Positions 10,701 to 20,707 are shown, numbered from the stretch's first letter. The stretch: 64,000 nt of DNA from Caenorhabditis elegans (GCF_000002985.6 NC_003279.8:14756001-14820000); one strand, 5' to 3'. Numbers and translations: made by a program. Notes: generated by a model not told the origin, from the sequence alone.

Positions 10701-12926
10701 TGTTGTGCGTTTGTTGCGTGACAGATATCAACAAACAACTCAAAAACATTGGGTAAAAAGATTGGAAGACAACGATGTGTAATATCAAGTGGAAGACAGA
10801 TCGGATAAGATGATAAAAACATTCTCATCTGACACGGTTGTGGAGTAGAAAACAAAGTGTTCAGTGGAGAAGACATGATAATGGGCTGACTTGCTCAGAA
10901 GTTGAAAAAGTTATGCTTGACTTAATCTAACCTGCTTACAAGTATACTCAAAATTTGATCCAACTCTTGACCAGTGTCTTACGCGAGTTTAAAATAACGC
11001 AAATAAAAATGTTTGAACCAAACTTGGGTTAAACTGTGATGCCGACTAACCTAACAATAAGTTTTGCTCAAGCTTTACCAAAGCTTTGCAACTTCTGAAC
11101 AAAATTTCTATATTTTGTACTAAATTTTTGCAGCAAGCTGGCGCCAAATTCAGAGCTGATCCACTAATTTATAAGGCGTAGTATGCTTTGAAAATATCTT
11201 TACCGATTTGAATTGAACTTGGGGGATAACGATAAAAATTCGTATTAAAAAAGTTTGAAAATTTCCATCCAAAAAAAGTGAACTTAATATTGCAAAAAAT
11301 GAAAGAAACGACTATGTATATTACAATATATTTTTTGTCGTTTTTTTTTGGCTTTGTTCATAGTATATGTTTAAATGAGCTTTATAAATGTTATAGTCCA
11401 ATGCCGCAAAAAAACCTTTTTGGAGTGAAATCGTTATATTTTAGGTTTCAAAATTTTCGGAAACAAAACTAAAAATATAACACAGGCGATTCCGACAAGA
11501 AATGACAAAACGCCTACCGAATTCCTATTCGAAAAAAAAAACACTAAAATTTTTACAGCAATAATTTAAGACGGTTTTCTACCATTTAGAACAAAATCCC
11601 CTTCCCGTGTCCTTTTTTTCATGATTCGAAAAAAAAGAGAAGGATACACTCGTCAAAACGTCAGCCAAGATGGTCATTTGGCCCCCTAGGGTACTTCGAA
11701 GGGTTAACGTTTTCAAAAAAAAGATTTCTTTGCAAATCTTCAGGGATTGAATAAAAGATAACCAATACTGCCGATGCTGGGTATAGTTAAAATGCTCACT
11801 TTCGTATGACAGTTCACCGCAGAACACATATCAACATCAAATTGATCCAATTGCAATGTCAAGTAGGCTTTTTTATTCGAATTGTTTGGATCGTGTGACA
11901 CGAATACCAGCCGTGGGAGCCATCTGAAATAGATATCATTAATTTTTTAAAGTTTTTACAGGTGCCGTTTATATTACTACGTTAGAAATAGCTGAGTAGT
12001 AGATATGTGTCATTCCTATGATTTTAATACAAAAGCCTATGATAATCCCCATAATTTCAAATTCTGTAACTTTACCCACTTGCAGGCCAGTGCTATAAAC
12101 TGTGCATGTTATAATTTTAATAGAGACTAATATGGTGGTTCCTCATTAGTGAAACCATACAACGGTTCTAAACGAGATTTAAAATTTTGCACTGAAAAAT
12201 AAACGTTGCATTGCTTTAAAAATGATATTATAGATGCGGAAGATTTCTGAAACTTTTTATTCATTCAAACGTTTTCAAAAAAGTTTACTGAAAAATTTCC
12301 AGATCGACGTTTCAGGGAATAAAACCTATTCTGAACATGGGCTTTTTGATCGTGTACAGAATTACAATTTATAATAGCTTAAAATCATAGGTATTATTAT
12401 TATAGGACTAAAACATATCTACCACACAGCTGTCACATAGTTAATCTCAAGAAAATAGAGGGCAATTGTGACCAACGAGTTACTGTACCAAAGTGCCTTC
12501 TATTAGAAATGCTCACCGATGGTTATTCCCAGTGCAATTGAGCTGTAGCCCATAAAAGTGTGTTCTTCTTGCAAACGAAACATCGAATGGTGGAATTTGT
12601 TGAAATGACGATTTGTCAAGAAGCTGCGGATCAAAATTTTTTGAATGATTCGCAAAAAAGTGTGCAAGTTGAATAAGCCTAGGAAATTTCAGTGCAACCG
12701 CTGTTGACAGAAAGTGCTCTGCTTCAACTACATGCCCACATGGGTAGGGTTGATCTAGCGAGCTGAGGAGCTCGGTCAGCGGCTGTCCACCTTCAGTAAC
12801 GGTGTTACGCGCCCCGAATGTCGGTGATATATGAAACAAGGAATACTGTAGAAAGATAATAAATATGTGATGATACCATGGAGTGTATGACGACGATGAC
12901 GACGTCGTCGTCGTCGGACGCCTCAT
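4721..12926 (-). CDS. 7TM orphan receptor, GPR158/GPR179 family (class C)
   Basis: Minus-strand exons: 12517-12926, 11800(or 11818)-11923, 8100-8193, 7524-7618, 6555-6724, 5422-5757, 5256-5370, 5062-5214, 4721-5008. With the 11800 donor the frame is intact for 594 residues. The first exon has a hydrophobic signal (HIFIIFLQYSLFHI) and a Cache-like ectodomain start. The second carries TLQLDQFDVDMC, like the VDIDQC stretch of human GPR158. The third is Cys-rich, then seven hydrophobic segments follow, including CCVAVWLRQIGFSIFYGS and HLQLTVSVNIVIIVAPKF. The tail NPEDIRAELKRVYTQL with NPHISKKR closely matches the mammalian intracellular segment. I believe it is locus F39B2.8. The 3.6-kb third intron could hide an EGF-like exon. 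Family call is strong; ectodomain structure is less sure. Confidence 0.88.
5806..6546. repeat. Higher-order minisatellite inside a GPR158-like intron
   Basis: About 740 bp of GAATTGAAAATTTCNGGCAA-type units lying wholly within the intron between exons 5422-5757 and 6555-6724. The longer unit that runs from AATTTTTCGGAATTG to TTGCAGGAATTGAAAATATCC recurs at about 6120, 6181, 6272 and 6361, so the array has a higher-order period of about 60 and 90 bp. The ends (GGACGGTGGCAAACG and the complement-like TGTGCCCCTG) resemble the inverted ends of the same family elsewhere. The several long open frames read here are repeat translation, not genes. Confidence 0.85.
7209..7495. repeat. Long foldback (inverted repeat) in receptor intron
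   Basis: Two arms of about 130 bp pair around a short centre. The left arm reads through GAAATTCCACAAAAAAATCG to AATCAGCGATCAGTTCCGCCC; the right arm reads GGGCGGAGCTAATCGCTGATTG back to GAGTTTTTGAATTTCAGA. It has the form of a non-autonomous DNA transposon or foldback element, with no coding capacity. Confidence 0.8.
7677..7996. repeat. Foldback with CAACGCCCCGCC ends
   Basis: Left arm AATGTCAACGCCCCGCCTCT ... GGTCTCGTTAGG; right arm CCTAACGAGACCC ... GGGGCGGGGCGTTAGATTGC. It fills most of the intron between exons 7524-7618 and 8100-8193. A partial relative with AGCGAGACCCAA lies near 18225, so it is a dispersed family. Confidence 0.75.
8345..8722. mobile_element. GCCGG-type element with right inverted end
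   Basis: Interior ATAGAATTTGCTTACTTT ... GATGCGTACA also occurs inverted at about 30385-30470, so both are copies of one element. Next come four units of TTTCAACTCCGGCAATTAGC, and the right end is TTTGCCGCCCACCACTG. It lies in the 3.6-kb intron of the receptor gene. Confidence 0.6.
8875..8887 (+). repeat. Poly-G tract (13 G)
   Basis: Uninterrupted run of 13 G followed by A. Such tracts are rare in this genome. They are the known sites of deletion when the DOG-1/FANCJ helicase is missing, because they can form G-quadruplexes. Here it lies in an intron. Confidence 0.85.
9257..9330. mobile_element. Partial GCCGG-type element, left end
   Basis: CCAGGGGTGTGCGGCAAATT marks the left inverted end of the dispersed family, followed by GCCG-rich sequence and CCGCACACACC, which pairs with the left end. 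No expanded repeats. Confidence 0.5.
9548..9895. repeat. Near-perfect foldback, about 145-bp arms
   Basis: Left arm begins ACTAGGGAATATTGTTAATA and passes GACAGATGAGGTCTTTGGC; the right arm returns GCCAAAGACCTCATCTGTC ... TATTAACAATATTCCCTAGT. Arms differ at only a few positions, around a centre of about 60 bp. It is probably a recently inserted palindromic transposon in the large receptor intron. Confidence 0.88.
9896..11799. other. Intron remainder of the receptor gene
   Basis: Largely AT-rich sequence with no repeat structure I can define. It contains one minus-strand open frame of 80 codons (10634-10876) of protein-like composition, including LGTLSERMEWVLVLLGMIESE-like residues. I do not recognise it and see no clean acceptor/donor pair in phase with the receptor. 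It may be an unrecognised exon, a relic or chance. Confidence 0.3.
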
Positions 12927-14149
12927 CGATTCAGAGTGTGTGCTCTGCTGGCGGCGGCGACGGCGGCTCTGTGTGTGTGTGCAGCAATAGCCCGTGTGCT
13001 GCTGAAGGGAGAGGCTCCAGGCCGTGAGAGGACCCTAGAAAGATTGAAGAGGTGACAGACACAATGAGAAACTTTGTGCTCTTGTAACGTCTGCGTCGTC
13101 TTCTCACAAAAAAAGGAAAAGTCTTCTTCTTCTTCTTCTTCTTCTTCTTCTTTGCTCAAAAAGGAGAAGACGTTGAAAAGATAGAAGGCGTCCCCCCTCC
13201 CATGTATTACACATGAGTGTCTTGTTTTTTTATTTATTTTCGGATGGATTGGGGGGAGGGGGGTGTTAGTTAGCCTAAATGCATTCGCATACACACACAC
13301 ACACATTCAGAACAAAATAAATCTTTTGTAACGACTTAATGTAATGAGGACCTCAGTTGACTAACCCCATACTTATATCTTTAAATGGGTTCTGTGGATG
13401 AATATGGTCTTTAAAATCAACATTATGGATCCGATATACACGGTATACGCCAATATATGGGTCACAAGTCAGCACATTGGATTTTGAAAAGTAATACTTG
13501 TCTTCGTCTCTAGCTGAATTTGAATCCAACTACAGTGCTGGCCATAAAGGTATGTACAAACGGTTTTTTCATGAATATCGGGTGGTGTTTAATTAAGCAT
13601 AACTCAAAACTGAACATTTTTTTCGAAAACGGTCAACTAACAAAACGTTGGTCATTATGTTGTTTGCATTATCTGATAAGTATTATTTTACATAACTACC
13701 TTGATGGACTATTGTTAGTATCCCAAAACACATTCTAAAACTGAATGGCTTTCACTGATTTGTGGGAATTTTCCCGATTTCTAGATTTGATCAATGAGTC
13801 ATGAGACAAAAGGACGGAGAACAAACAATACTATAATACTATATACGATCCCAATTTCTTTTTCACACACACATACTTTTCACAGAAACAAAACCTTTTA
13901 CAGAAAATAGATGATACTTGTGCAAAATGAGACGTTTTGACAGAAATCGGGAGTCAAATGAGATATGAGTGTCTGCTTTCCCATAATATAATTAGGCACT
14001 GGAAAAGAGACAAGAAGAGAGAGAGAGAGAAAAGAGTTCTTAAGGAGACTTCTACCGTTGTAGTTTTTGAATTAAAAAACGACTTTTTTTCTTTTTCACT
14101 TATTAGTGATTTTGAACAACTTCAGAACATAAATTTTTTTTGACCACAA
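12927..14149. other. Upstream region of receptor gene; simple repeats
   Basis: Holds a CGTCGTCGTCGTCG tract at the start of the coding exon (12899-12914), a (CTT)n tract at about 13123-13153, a G-rich run near 13250-13264 and a (CA)n tract at about 13289-13306. No gene supported. Presumably contains the promoter of the receptor gene; 13.3-14.1 kb shows nothing else apart from a short transposon-like end at 13531. Confidence 0.4.
13531..13558 (+). mobile_element. Tc1/mariner-like terminal repeat remnant
   Basis: TACAGTGCTGGCCATAAAGG begins with the TA target and the CAGTGCTGGCCA sequence typical of Tc1 inverted ends, then diverges. I find no partner end within several hundred bases and no transposase, so it is a solo or badly decayed element. 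Confidence 0.45.
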
Positions 14150-14699
14150 AAAAAGGGCGAAACCAAAATGTTGAAACTCTTCTAAAATGGTTAATTTTAT
14201 AGCTAGGCGACTCAAAATTTATCTCCAAACAATAAAAAATTGCCTTTTTTCAGAATATAGTGGTTTTGCACACTTTGAGAAAAATTATTTTTTTGCCCAA
14301 AATAAAAGAAAAAGGACAGTCATTAGATGGCCGAAAAAAAATTTTCAGAAAATCTAGGTATAACCCATCAAAAACTATTAAAAAATGGCAAAAATGGGCA
14401 ATTTATGGCAAAAATTCACAACTTTGAAACACATCTAAAATGGGCAATTTTGAAGTTAGATGACTCTAAATTGATCTATAAAGACTAAAAAATTGTCCAT
14501 TATCAGAATATAGTGGCTTTGAACATTTTCAGAAAACTTTTTTTTTTGCCCAAAATAAAAAAAGGACAGTCATTAGATGGCTGAAAAAAAATTGGGCAAA
14601 AATCAAAAGGTGAAAACGGGTAATTCATACACGCTGAATTCAGAAAATCTAGGTTTAACCCAAAAAAAAACTATTTAAAAGTGCCAAAAATGGTCAAAG
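14150..14699. repeat. Two tandem copies of a ~290-bp repeat (forward)
   Basis: Each copy includes TCAGAATATAGTGG, then GCCCAAAATAAAA, then GGACAGTCATTAGATGG, then CAGAAAATCTAGGT. Copies start near 14160 and 14440. The same unit occurs in inverted orientation at 15419-16145, on the other side of mtcu-1 exons 5 and 6. Confidence 0.82.
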
Positions 14700-14701
14700 C
14701 T

Positions 14702-14707
14702 TTTATT
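14702..14707 (-). terminator. Poly(A) signal overlapping the mtcu-1 stop codon
   Basis: On the minus strand the last codons read AAA TAA AAG, so AATAAA contains the TAA stop. If used, cleavage would fall about 10-20 nt past the stop, giving an almost absent 3' UTR. No other hexamer is obvious before the repeat cluster begins. Confidence 0.45.
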
Positions 14708-17700
14708 TTCCGATACAAAATTTGCTAAAAATTCCATCTAGAACACTTTCAGTGACAATTCCCTCGGTGAGCTCTCCGATTTGTTCCAAGGCAACTTCCA
14801 GATGTGAACACATGATTGCTGCGTCGTTACACGTTACAGCTGACTCCAATTCGAATGAGCATCTTCTGAAATTAAAACAACTTTGAATATTATTTTTTGA
14901 CAAAAAAAAACCTTAACAGATCTGCATCTAGTAAATAACTTGCTTCAGGACACAGATCATCTACAATTTCTCCCAAACAGTTTTGAAGTTGTTTGCAGCC
15001 AGTATCTGTGGTAGCATTTGTAGATACAGTAGTGAAATTTGAGGGAAGTTTTGGATACTTCAGACTCAGATCAGACTTATTCTTTGCAATAATCACACGA
15101 GCTTCGCGATTTCGCATCACTTCCACGTCATTCAAAATCGATTCAACATCGTCATCCGACGTGAATTGTGGATCCACGACAACGCAGATAATGTCAGCTG
15201 ATTGGATTCGTTTTTGAGCACGTCGAATACCTTCTGCCTCAATGACGTCATTAGTTTTTTGTCGAACTCCAGCAGTGTCTGTGAGACGGCATCGAACTCC
15301 GTTAATTTGAATGATTGTCTGTAAGATTTTCAATTAATGTTTGGAACATTTTCCAGGCACTCTAGGAGTACTGTAGGATTACCGTAGTTTTCGAAAAATT
15401 GACTTTTCGTCTTTTGAGCTACAAAATTGCCCGTTTTAGAGAAGATTCAAAATTGTGAATTTTTGCTATAAATTGGCCATTTTTGCCACTTTTTAATAGT
15501 TTTTGACGGGTTAAACCTAGATTTTCTGAATTCAACATACATAAATTACCCGTTTTCAACAAATTTAGACAACTTTTTATTTTTGCCCAAATTATTTTCA
15601 GCCATCTAATGACTGTCCTTTTTTTTTATTTTGGGCAAAAAAATAATTTTTCTGAAAATGTTTAAAACTACTATATTCTGAAAAAGGTCAATTTTTTTAT
15701 AATCCTAAATCAATTTTGAGTCCTCTAGCTACAAAATTGCCCATTTTAGAGAAGATTCAAAATTGTGAATTTTTGCCATAAATCTGCCATTTTTGCCACT
15801 TTTTAAAAGTTTTTGACGGGTTAAACCTAGATTTTCTGAATTCAACATACATAAATTACCCGTTTTCAACAAATTTAGACAACTTTTTATTTTTGCCCAA
15901 ACTATTTTCAGCCATCTAATGACTATCCTTTTTTTATTTTGGGCAAAAAAATAATTTCCCTAAAAATGTTCAAAACTATTATATTCTTAAAAAGGAAAAT
16001 TTTTTTAATGTTTGCAGATCAATTTTGAGTCCTCTAGCTACAAAATTGCCCATTTTAGAAGAGTTTCAAAATTGTGAATTTTTACAAAAAATTGGAATTT
16101 TTGCCACTTTTTAAATTTCAAAATTGTGTGTTTTAGAGGAGTTTCAAAATTGATTGTTCAAGGGAACGTGGCTAGGGTACTGTAGTAGTACTGTAGGGAA
16201 TACTGTAGGATTACTGTAGGGTTACTGTAGTTGGAGAAAAACTGGTTTTTCGTATTTTGAAGGGTTATTAGTTTGGTGTTAATAGGGGGATATGATTGGA
16301 GTACTGTAGTAGTATTGTAGGGAATACTGTAGGATTACTGTAGTTTTGGAAAAACTGATTTTAGTTTCAGAAAAAAAAATCGCAAAAGAAAATTTGATTG
16401 AAATTTTTTGGTTAATTTTTGAAAAATTTGAAAAATTTTAACACTTCAATAGGTTTATATGATCATTTTTACTTCCAAACTATCTCTCGTGGTTCCAGGA
16501 ATCGAGCTAACAATTGCCACGTCATCATGCGCTAACTGATTTAAAATGCTTGATTTTCCGGAATTCGGTCTTCCATAGAGCACAATATCCAATCCACGTT
16601 GAGCCCGTTCTGCACCATCCCACGCTTTGATCATTCGATTGAGTTCATGAAGAATTTCAGAGACATCTTGTTGAGCTTCGCGTAATTCCAAGTTCACGTG
16701 TTCTCCAAAATCAATGATCACAAATAGTTTCGATAGAATTTGAATTAATTGCTTCCTGAAATTGAGAGTAAATGTCAGGGGTATGCGGCACGAAGTTTTT
16801 GTCGACAAATTCAGCAAATTGGCAAATTGCCGGTTTGCCGAAAATTTCAATTCCGGCAATTTTCCGATTTGCCGGAAATTTCCAATTCCGGCAAATTGTC
16901 GATTTATCGGTAATTTCAATTCCGGCAAGTTGCCGATTTCCCGGAAATTTCCATTCCAGAAATTTGTCGATTTGCCGGAAATTTCAATTCCAGCAATTTG
17001 CCGATTTGCCGGAAATTTCAATTCCAGCAATTTGCCGATTTGCCGGAAATTTCAATTCCAGCAATTTGCCGATTTGCCGGAAATTTCAATTCCAGCAATT
17101 TGCCGATTTGCCGGAAATTTCAATTCCAGCAATTTGCCGATTTGCCGGAAATTTCAATTCCAGCAATTTGCCGATTTGCCGGAAATTTCAATTCCAGCAA
17201 TTTGCCGATTTGCCGGAAATTTCAATTCCAGCAATTTGCCGATTTGCCGGAAATTTCAATTCCAGCAATTTGCCGATTTGTCGGAAATTTCAATTCCAGC
17301 AATTTGCCGATTTGCCGGAAATTTCAATTCCAGCAATTTGCCGATTTGCCGGAAATTTCAATTCCAGCAATTTGCCGATTTGCCGGAAATTTCAATTCCA
17401 GCAATTTGCCGATTTGCCGGAAATTTCAATTCCAGCAATTTGCCGATTTGCCGGAAATTTCAATTCCAGCAATTTGCCGATTTGCCGGAAATTTCAATTC
17501 CAGCAATTTGCCGATTTGCCGGAAATTTCAATTCCAGCAATTTTCTGATTCGCCGGAAGTTTTCAATACCGACAAATTGTCGATTTGCCGGACATTTCTA
17601 TTCCGGCAATTTGAAAAAATGTATTATTGAAAAGCTCGTACGATATCATAAGTTTTAATGAAATTTTTAAAAATCCCTATAAATCTTTTTTTTTCCTTTT

Positions 17701-18996
17701 TTTTTTAAGTTTTTTTTTCCAAAAATTCCAAATCTCGAGGGATTTTTTTGTTTTTTCAAATTGCTTGCGAACAATATAAAATTCCAATTTTTCTCACTTC
17801 AATACCTTATTTCAATAGCTCGAACTCCACCACGCATTTGACCAAATGCCGCATTTCGTTCTTTTTCGGTTCGAGATTTAATTAGCCGATCGATTCCTCG
17901 AACCTCGGAAATGCTCAATTTTCCGTTGTGAAATGCTCTGTAAATTAACTAAGAGTTATTATAGAGACCCAAAATGTGCATTTAAATGCATTCAAAATAT
18001 TTTGAAACAGATGTGCAAGCGCGCTCAACTGCGGAAAGTTTGGAATTTTTATTCGGCGGCAAAACCAAAAACTCTAATGTTATTTTGTTTTCATGGTTAA
18101 ATGAAAAATTAAAGCACTTTTGGACATTTTTTCAACATAAAATTAATTAATAAACGACAGGAAACATAACAAAAATAACGAAAACTTATTGAAAACGTTC
18201 GAAATTACGGTTTTGCAGCAGCCAAAACCTAGCGAGACCCAACTTTTAGCCGTGGAGCGCGTTTTAACCAGGGGTGGACGGCAAACAATTTTTCCGGCAA
18301 ATTGGCAAATCGGCAAATCAGCAAATTGTCGGAATTGAAATTTCCGGCAAATCGGCAAATTGCCGGAATCGCCGAATTTGTCGAAAAAAATTTGCCGAAC
18401 GGCAATTGCTGCCCATCCCTGGTTTGAACCCCGATTTTTGAAAATCGTATGCTAATAATAACCTCCTCGTGAATTCTCCTCGCTTCGCTTCTCGAACATT
18501 TTGAATTCCAGCCAAACATGAGGCAAACTTCACGGCCACGGCCTGACTTCCATGTAGAAAAAACTCGGCTGTGTCTTCTCCGGTAAACGTTTTCGGGCCG
18601 GGAAGATATACCGCCATTGCTTCATCGATGATTTTGCTCTCTGAATCGTACAATTTCGTGTATTTCATCGTTTTCGGCTTCCAAACTTTTCGACGGCTCA
18701 GCTGGCGGAGTACGGGGAGGCTTTGTGATCCTGGAAAAAATACTGTGAATACTGTGAACAGTAAGCTCAGAAAGCCTTTTTTTGGGGGGGGGGGGGGTTT
18801 CGCAAGAGCATCGTACGAATTTTTTCAGAGATTTTTATATTGTTTATGGCTATTTTGGCAGAAATTTTTTCAAAATGAACCATTCGTAACCTAATGGAAT
18901 TTTTTTTTTCAATTGTTCTGAAAATTAACCTGAAACGCGGAACATCGCAATTGCGCTTGGCAATGTGCCAGACGATAGGGCGAAGATTGTCGACAT
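14703..18996 (-). CDS. mtcu-1: Mitochondrial tRNA-modification GTPase (MnmE/MSS1/GTPBP3)
   Basis: Partner of the MTO1/MnmG protein in making the 5-taurinomethyl- or carboxymethylaminomethyl-uridine of mitochondrial tRNA wobble bases. Minus exons 18930-18996, 18463-18730, 17806-17937, 16473-16755, 14912-15318, 14703-14865 give 439 residues in frame. Seen: N-terminal [25 protein letters not shown] start, folate-binding-domain motif [27 protein letters not shown]1 [10 protein letters not shown]2 PGTTRD, G3 DTAG, G4 NKSD, and the hallmark C-terminal FCIGK. An in-frame TAG lies two codons before the ATG, so no N-terminal targeting extension is encoded in this exon. Introns carry a 34-bp minisatellite and a poly-G tract. 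It is the last of three co-directional genes after sur-2, probably in one operon. Confidence 0.95.
15419..16145. repeat. Two to three inverted copies of the ~300-bp repeat
   Basis: Reverse-complement copies of the unit at 14150-14699, in the intron between mtcu-1 exons 4 and 5. Landmarks GCCATCTAATGACTGTCC and GGGCAAAAAAATAATTT recur at about 15600-15650 and 15910-15955, with a partial third copy beginning at about 16034. Confidence 0.8.
16170..16350. repeat. ACTGTAG-rich simple repeat
   Basis: Repeated TACTGTAG/TACTGTAGGAATACTGTAGG words, a common dispersed motif of this genome, in an mtcu-1 intron. Related words occur near 15365. Confidence 0.6.
16776..17612. repeat. 34-bp minisatellite, about 16 near-identical copies
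   Basis: From about 16985 to 17545 the unit CCAGCAATTTGCCGATTTGC + CGGAAATTTCAATT repeats every 34 bp almost without change; one copy has TTGTCGG in place of TTGCCGG near 17280. More diverged units flank the array, and the left edge CAGGGGTATGCGGCACG is the family's inverted end. Because 34 is not a multiple of 3 and the unit has no stops, all three frames stay open, which explains the long spurious proteins. It lies in an mtcu-1 intron. Confidence 0.93.
18268..18422. mobile_element. Compact GCCGG-type element with both inverted ends
   Basis: Left end CCAGGGGTGGACGGCAAAC; right end GGCAATTGCTGCCCATCCCTGG. The 155-bp element has only a few interior units, so it is close to the unexpanded form. 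Located in the mtcu-1 intron between exons 2 and 3. Confidence 0.8.
18784..18797 (+). repeat. Poly-G tract (14 G)
   Basis: Uninterrupted run of 14 G in intron 1 of mtcu-1, so it is a C-run in the transcript. Predicted G-quadruplex and DOG-1-dependent deletion site, as for the tract at 8875. Confidence 0.85.
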
Positions 18997-19254
18997 TTTC
19001 TAAATGCCTGAAAAAATTATTCTTTTCCAATTAAAAAAAAATTTGATTACTCGAAAGGTTCTTTTTTTTAATTTCAAAATTTTCACGATCTTAAAAAAAT
19101 GTTTGAAAATTTAATAAAAAACAGGATCCGTGACAATTTTTCTGGAAAGAAACCGAGATTTTATGAATATATAACTTAAATTTGAGAGAAAAAAGTTATT
19201 TATTAAGCATTCAAAAAAAACCCCGTAATTCGATATAATTCAAAACTAAAACAA

Positions 19255-20663
19255 TTAATTATTAATTACACAAAATCTTAATTTCAATTGCTCTTCACAT
19301 TTCTTCAAATCAGGAATAATCCATTTCGAATCACTCAAATACTTTAAAATCGTTGGTGGCAGAGGAGCTGTTTTGGGTGTCGGTGGTTTTTGTTGACTCG
19401 TTTTCAGGGTAAATCGACAGAGGTACTGTAGTGATGGTAGAAGCTCTCGTTTTGTGAGTGGACGTGTTAAATTGACACGCGCTGCTTCGGCTTCATGTCC
19501 ACGTCGATAGTGGAGCATTTCTTGTTGTCCTGTTAGGGATTGCTGAAAAAAGTTTAGTGTTTTTTTCCGAAAAACTACGATTTTTTTTGATTTTTGAAAC
19601 ATTAAATTATTTTTTTGCTTGAAAAACTCAGTTTTTTTCGGATTTTTGAAAAAAAAACTAATTTCTGAAAAAACTGAACTATTTTCTTTCGGGAATGTGG
19701 TTTTTTTTGTGAACAAAAATGGTGATTTTTTAATTTTTTTCTGCAAAAAAGTGAATTTTTTTTAGAACAATCGATTATTTTTCTCGTGATTTTTTTTTGG
19801 TTTTTCGAAAAAAAAAGGATTTTTTCTCGATTTTATGAAAAAAAATGGTTGTATTGTGTTTGATTTGTTTTTCAATTTTAATTTTTAAAATTATGTTCCG
19901 AAAAATTTTTTTTTGATTAATACTCTTTTTTAATTTCTAATTTTGAGAAAAAAAGGACATACTTTCGGAAAATTTGAATTTTTTTAGTTTTCGAATTTTT
20001 TAAAAAGAAAAATAATTATTTTCACTTAAAAAAAATAGTTTTTTTCCGTTTTTCGGAAAAATAATTTGCTTTTAAAAAAATATATTTTCGATTTCCGGAA
20101 ACATTTTGGGAAAATTTCGATTTTTTTTAACTCTTCGAAAAATATTTTCGACCTTTTTGGCCTGTCACAATTTTTTTTTAAAGTTTTACTCTTTTCCGAT
20201 TTTTTTAAAATCAAAAATCATAGATATTTTTAAATGTACTACATACCTCTAAACTTCTCTCAATAATTTCCACAAGATTCCAATAGTCACGTGAGACGTA
20301 TGGCTGCCGACTACCCAAATTCCGTCGTGAATCTTCAAGTGACAAGCGCGAATGATAGACTCTATCTGAAATTATATTTATTTGGAAAAAATTGATTTTT
20401 TGAAAAACAATACCTTGAAAATGATAAGAAACAGTGAAAAGATGAGTTTCACTTCGACTGTCTCGAATTAAAAAATATCCGATTGGGCACAAAAGGAGCA
20501 GCCGTTCTGCCCATTTCCAGTCCAAATCTCCCCAATACCTGGAATAAAATAGGCATATTTAAATCTTTTTTCAGTTATTTTATTGTTTACCAATCACAAT
20601 CGTAAAGATCAGAACAAATCACCTTGTTGGAGGGCATAGGAGCATTGAAGGAAACTTTTGTTA
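19255..20663 (-). CDS. SH2 + SOCS-box protein (SOCS4-7 type)
   Basis: Likely adaptor that brings phosphotyrosine proteins to a Cullin-5 ubiquitin ligase. Minus exons 20591-20663 (coding probably from the ATG at 20637), 20414-20538, 20247-20365 and 19255-19542 give about 192 residues. The SH2 part starts with WYWGDLDWKWAERLLL and has the FLIRDS phosphate-binding motif; it is short compared with mammalian SH2 domains. The C-terminal SOCS box reads SLQYLCRF and later LPPTILKYL. The first ATG after the acceptor (20644) opens an eight-codon frame that ends in TGA, so the start is not certain. It lies between sur-2 and mtcu-1 on the same strand. I believe it is F39B2.5. Confidence 0.85.
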
Positions 20664-20707
20664 CTGAAAATAGTTTCAATCTTAACAAAATTAATTGAAT
20701 TTTAAAA

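Noticed and set aside
12923..13306. 127-codon minus frame with poly-Glu
   Set aside because: Comes from the CTT triplet tract and overlaps the receptor start in another frame; no family similarity.
16762..17658. Long overlapping plus-strand frames of 298, 258 and 210 codons, rich in [25 protein letters not shown] words
   Set aside because: They are the three readings of a stop-free 34-bp tandem repeat inside an mtcu-1 intron; not a repeat protein.
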